DNA from: Isohypsibius dastychi
Taxonomy: Eukaryota; Tardigrada; Eutardigrada; Parachela; Isohypsibiidae
Direction of reading: 5' to 3'
Assembly (NCBI GenBank): GCA_034696485.1
Contig: JAQIWT010001515.1
Location: 1-10,512, forward strand
Length of the DNA: 10,512 bases
A program made the translations under genes and the position numbers. Shown here piece by piece: positions 7,621-10,512 of this stretch; the first letter of the stretch is position 1; every line of letters begins with the position of its first letter. Below the pieces are notes generated by a model. That model was not told the DNA's origin. It saw nothing but the letters and a program-made list of their open reading frames with translations, and did no database searches.

Positions 7621-9608
7621 ATTATTCGCCCAAAATTTTTGTTTCTTCTTTTGTTAAACAATTACCATCGAAAAAACATAGCGATTTCTCCTGATTTCAC
7701 GTTGTCGTTTTCTTGGTTTATTTACTGGTTACTGCTAGCTTGTGTTTATTAATTATTATGAATGGTCAGTTGGCCTACTTTTGAATCCGAAATTTTTTGG
7801 ATGATCTGTCTTTTCGGTGATACTTTTTTAAATGTCTTCTCTTTTTTTGTGGAATTTCTATCGGCTTGACCCAAACGGGCATCCGTGTTATTATGCAGAA
7901 AATCGGTTTCTGATTGTTTGGTGATGAAAGCTGCTTGAATTTAAAATGCCAAATCCGCCCACAAAATGAGTGTCGGAAAAATGAAGACGATGAAAAAAGA
8001 AGGAGCATGATGGAACGTCAACATAAGCAGCGTGGTTCCTAAGGGAGCATAACGAGCTTAAGAAATATCGCTTAATCCATCACTCTGTCATTCCCATGAC
8101 ACGAAAAGAACAAACCCCAATGCTCATGCTTCACTTTGTACATTTCTTAACTTAATTACCATCTTCAATGGAATGCGGAAAATAAATCATTGCGCAAGTC
8201 CGGCTCGATTTCTGGAAGAAAAGCTTGTCGGTTCACAACTTGGGAGTGTTTAAGATCGTTTCAAAATAAAGAGGACTTGCGGTTTTTAAACAGTCAATTT
8301 TGAAGAAATATTAAAATCGTACAATACCTTTATCTTTAAATTGATGAAATATTTTTCTCGAGGTTGTGATAGACTTTTGTTGGACTAGTCTGTCATTGTT
8401 TTTAGTAACGCGCCGAAATATTCTATGGAGGTCTTGAGTTGGCTGAAAAACTGATAATAGAGACAATAACATTAACGTCATTTTGAACTTTGAAATTTGA
8501 GCTGCAGGAAACTATGGGTTAATCGTGGCGGAAAGTTGAAAAAAGAATGATCATTAATCCATGAGAAGCTTCGGCGAAAAGTTATCATTTACTCGCGCGT
8601 TTGCACTTGTGAACACGGGATGATTGGGATGATATGTGACACTTTGGTTGCACTTGAAGATTGTCCTCTAATACCACTGTTTACTTCCCATAAATAATTC
8701 CACCCCGAAATCCGATCAGCTGTGGCTATTCAATCGATATAATTGGAGATTCCCTCATGTCAATTCGCGATGAAAAGGATCACTGTTTTTTGATTGTTTG
8801 TTTTCGTTTTTGGAATCTTCCATTATTTAACAAATCCCCACATGGCAAGAAAAAACCGATGCAAGTGCAGAAAGCTTGTGGCGCTCCAAAGAACCACTCA
8901 CAACCTTCATATTTGTATTTTCTTGAAATTCTTAATTTTCCGCAATTCTTTGTTTCGTATTTAACGCTTCTGGATTCAAATTCCCTGACTTGTTTTAGAA
9001 AATTCGACCATTTAAAATGATTAGCATCAATAAAACTATATGATAACTTTTCATTTTTCTATTTCGACAATTATGTTTATTTTTATGGGTTTGTGAGGTT
9101 CAATTTTTCAAAAATTGATCACATTTTTTTGTCGTCAGTTTGTCATCCTCGATTGTTTTGTTTGTCTAACCAAGATTGTCGGCGTGGGTTCTCGTGGTTT
9201 TGTTCCGGAAAGGAGATTATGTCACCAGATCTGTCAGTCACTTTTGTGAAAGGGAAGAAATCTTATCAGCGAGTTTCCGCAAATTGCCTTTTCCTCCTCG
9301 CCAAAACGGTTTTCGGCTACACCACATAGCACGCTTCGAATTTAAAAGAAATCACGGTAGAGCGTTTTTTACGGAGCAGACTTCTGACGAGTGATGGCTG
9401 CATGTATTCTCGAGTATGCGTGGATCGTGTTTTAATAAGGTGCTGACAGTTTCTGCAAGAACCAAACCTGACTTCGGTTCCCACAAAATGAAATGCAGAA
9501 TAACACAAAAAATGAAATGGCCTGATGTCCAGCTGGCGAATGGCCATTTGGGCAGGAGACAGCGGGCAATCGCAGAATCCACATATTTACTTAACTCTGG
9601 TTGTAATA
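7621..9608. other. Long AT-rich stretch without a recognisable gene
   Basis: It begins with the 3' flank of the RH1 gene. Frames of 60-87 codons occur on both strands but have biased, low-complexity products (F, S, K and I rich) and no family likeness. I found no tRNA-like box B, no clear terminal inverted repeats and no long tandem array. It may contain regulatory DNA or small exons that I cannot detect by eye. Confidence 0.5.
8181..8270 (+). terminator. First AATAAA hexamers after the RH1 gene
   Basis: AATAAA occurs at 8181-8186 and 8265-8270. These are the first on the plus strand after the stop at 7620, but 560-650 bases away, which is long for a compact genome. A variant signal nearer the stop may be the one used. 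Confidence 0.2.
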
Positions 9609-9737
9609 ATGGCGGAAGTTGTCCAGTTCCCAGAAAAAATGTGTCAGCCAAGCTGTGAAAATGAAGTCACTCTTCTTAGCAAAAAAAGTGGTTGGAAAGA
9701 CATATTTTCAAACGAAAGCGAATTACCGAAATTCTGA
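9609..9737 (+). CDS. Possible small ORF or first exon, 42 aa
   Basis: ATG in good context (aataATGg) begins MAEVVQFPEKMCQPSCENEV and continues for 22 residues to TGA at 9735-9737. The composition is balanced and polar, unlike the F-rich frames around it, and resembles the start of an animal nuclear or cytosolic protein. It could be a first exon with a donor I cannot place, or a chance frame. No family recognised. Confidence 0.15.
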   Translation: MAEVVQFPEKMCQPSCENEVTLLSKKSGWKDIFSNESELPKF

Positions 9738-10008
9738 AGCTGACTGTGTCTGTCTACTATAGCTAGTCAACAATGTGCCTTCACCACATATACCAATTTC
9801 TTCAATGATGCTAGGAGGCCGCGATTCAACAACCTTTCTTCGTTATACTTATACAGAATTAGAAACGGGTAGCTCCTTATAAGATGTTGTCACAGAAATA
9901 TGAACACACTGGCATTCTAACAAATTATCACGTAAATGAGGTCAAAAACCAACATCTGGAATTTGGTTGTGCATTTTTTTATAATTTTCAGAACTCGTAT
10001 TTTTTTAG

Positions 10009-10510
10009 TTTCCACGAATGTAAGCGTACTCTCCGCAGAACAAACTGTGCTCCAAGGTAGTAAGAAATTGTTTCGTCAAGATCAGTTTTCATTACCAATA
10101 ATTGTCCAACACGCAACCCCATCCACCCGACAAAATTCTTTAGTAATACCGACCCTCCAGAACTCCCCTAGAAACACACTTGCGTTTCCATCAAGGTACC
10201 CCAGTCCGTAATCCCTCGATTATTCCGTGATAAATGAACCAGAAAACACAACGACATCTGGCCCAGTCAAGCAGACTAAACAGAAGAAGGATGTCTGCAA
10301 TCCAATATTCCGCATTGATTATTTATCCAATCACCACCCAATGACGTCATTTGTAACCCCGCCCTTTTTCTAACTCCCCGTAAAAAACGAGCATTGTTTT
10401 CCCGGCCCAAGAAAGTCCCATCAGCGCCTGTTTCACCCGAACGCACTTTAGAAACACACATTGGAAAAACGAGCAGTTGGACAGATGAAATCAATTATCA
10501 CTCGACCTGA
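10009..10510 (+). pseudogene. Coding-like stretch with interrupted frames, possible gene remnant
   Basis: One frame is open from an acceptor-like ttttttag (ending 10008) through a stop at 10209-10211 and on to another at 10371-10373. A second frame then runs from 10319 to 10507. The translated pieces are polar and S/T/P/K-rich, such as NEPENTTTSGPVKQTKQKK and PRKKRALFSRPKKVPSAP, similar in flavour to the linker of the THAP protein but not alignable with confidence. It may be a decayed gene, several small exons with unseen borders, or chance. Weakly supported. Confidence 0.15.
10327..10349. promoter_or_regulatory. Two CCAAT boxes and a palindromic CRE
   Basis: CCAAT at 10327-10331 and 10338-10342 is followed at once by TGACGTCA at 10342-10349, the full cAMP-response element bound by CREB/ATF bZIP factors. 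The cluster would suit a promoter for a gene beyond the right edge or on the other strand. It overlaps the coding-like stretch above, which argues that at least one of the two readings is wrong. Confidence 0.35.
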
Positions 10511-10512
10511 TG

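Noticed and set aside
7775-8008. Minus-strand 77-codon frame, S/F-rich then K/R-rich
   Set aside because: Composition follows the local AT-rich sequence; no recognisable domain.
9352-9658. Overlapping plus and minus frames of 80-99 codons
   Set aside because: Both strands are open over the same bases, neither shows family likeness or splice support, so neither is preferred.

Overview
The window looks like genomic DNA from a small-genome invertebrate animal. Protein-coding stretches are split by short introns (about 109 to 600 bases) with GT-AG borders and T-rich acceptors of the ttttcag, tttccag and ttatgcag type. One gene carries a THAP zinc finger and another appears to carry a RILP-homology coiled coil; both are metazoan families. 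The acceptors and the long G/C homopolymers recall nematodes, but the phylum cannot be fixed from this sequence; a tardigrade or small crustacean would fit equally well. There are no prokaryotic signals, and I recognise no tRNA, rRNA, CRISPR array or intact transposon.

Layout. (1) Positions 1-125, minus strand: the first 41 codons of a serine-hydrolase-like (kraken/SERHL type) alpha/beta hydrolase that runs off the left edge. (2) About 560-3225, plus strand: a tandem duplication of a roughly 1.3 kb unit. Each unit carries one two-exon gene for a protein of about 213-229 aa that I cannot assign to a family. Copy 2 (2211-2962) has proper splice signals. Copy 1 (838-1636) has an intact second exon, but its intron donor reads GG where copy 2 has GT. 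A 20-base C run lies in front of copy 2 and a G6-A-G12 run lies just past the duplication. (3) 3575-5813, plus strand: a three-exon THAP-domain gene of 461 aa with a complete, phase-consistent splice structure. (4) 6290-7620, plus strand: a three-exon gene of 253 aa with an RH1-like N-terminus followed by coiled coil (RILP/JIP type). A 50-codon upstream ORF ends exactly on its start codon. (5) 7621-10512: mostly AT-rich sequence without a convincing gene, ending in a stretch with broken reading frames and a CCAAT/CRE-like cluster.

The genes do not form an obvious pathway: one metabolic hydrolase, two recent paralogs of unknown role, one probable DNA-binding protein and one probable membrane-traffic adaptor. 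The most notable points are the recent, unevenly diverged tandem pair with one broken donor, the THAP gene with a stretched zinc finger, an unrecognised C-terminal region and possible intronic polyadenylation, and the stop/start overlap ahead of the RH1-like gene.
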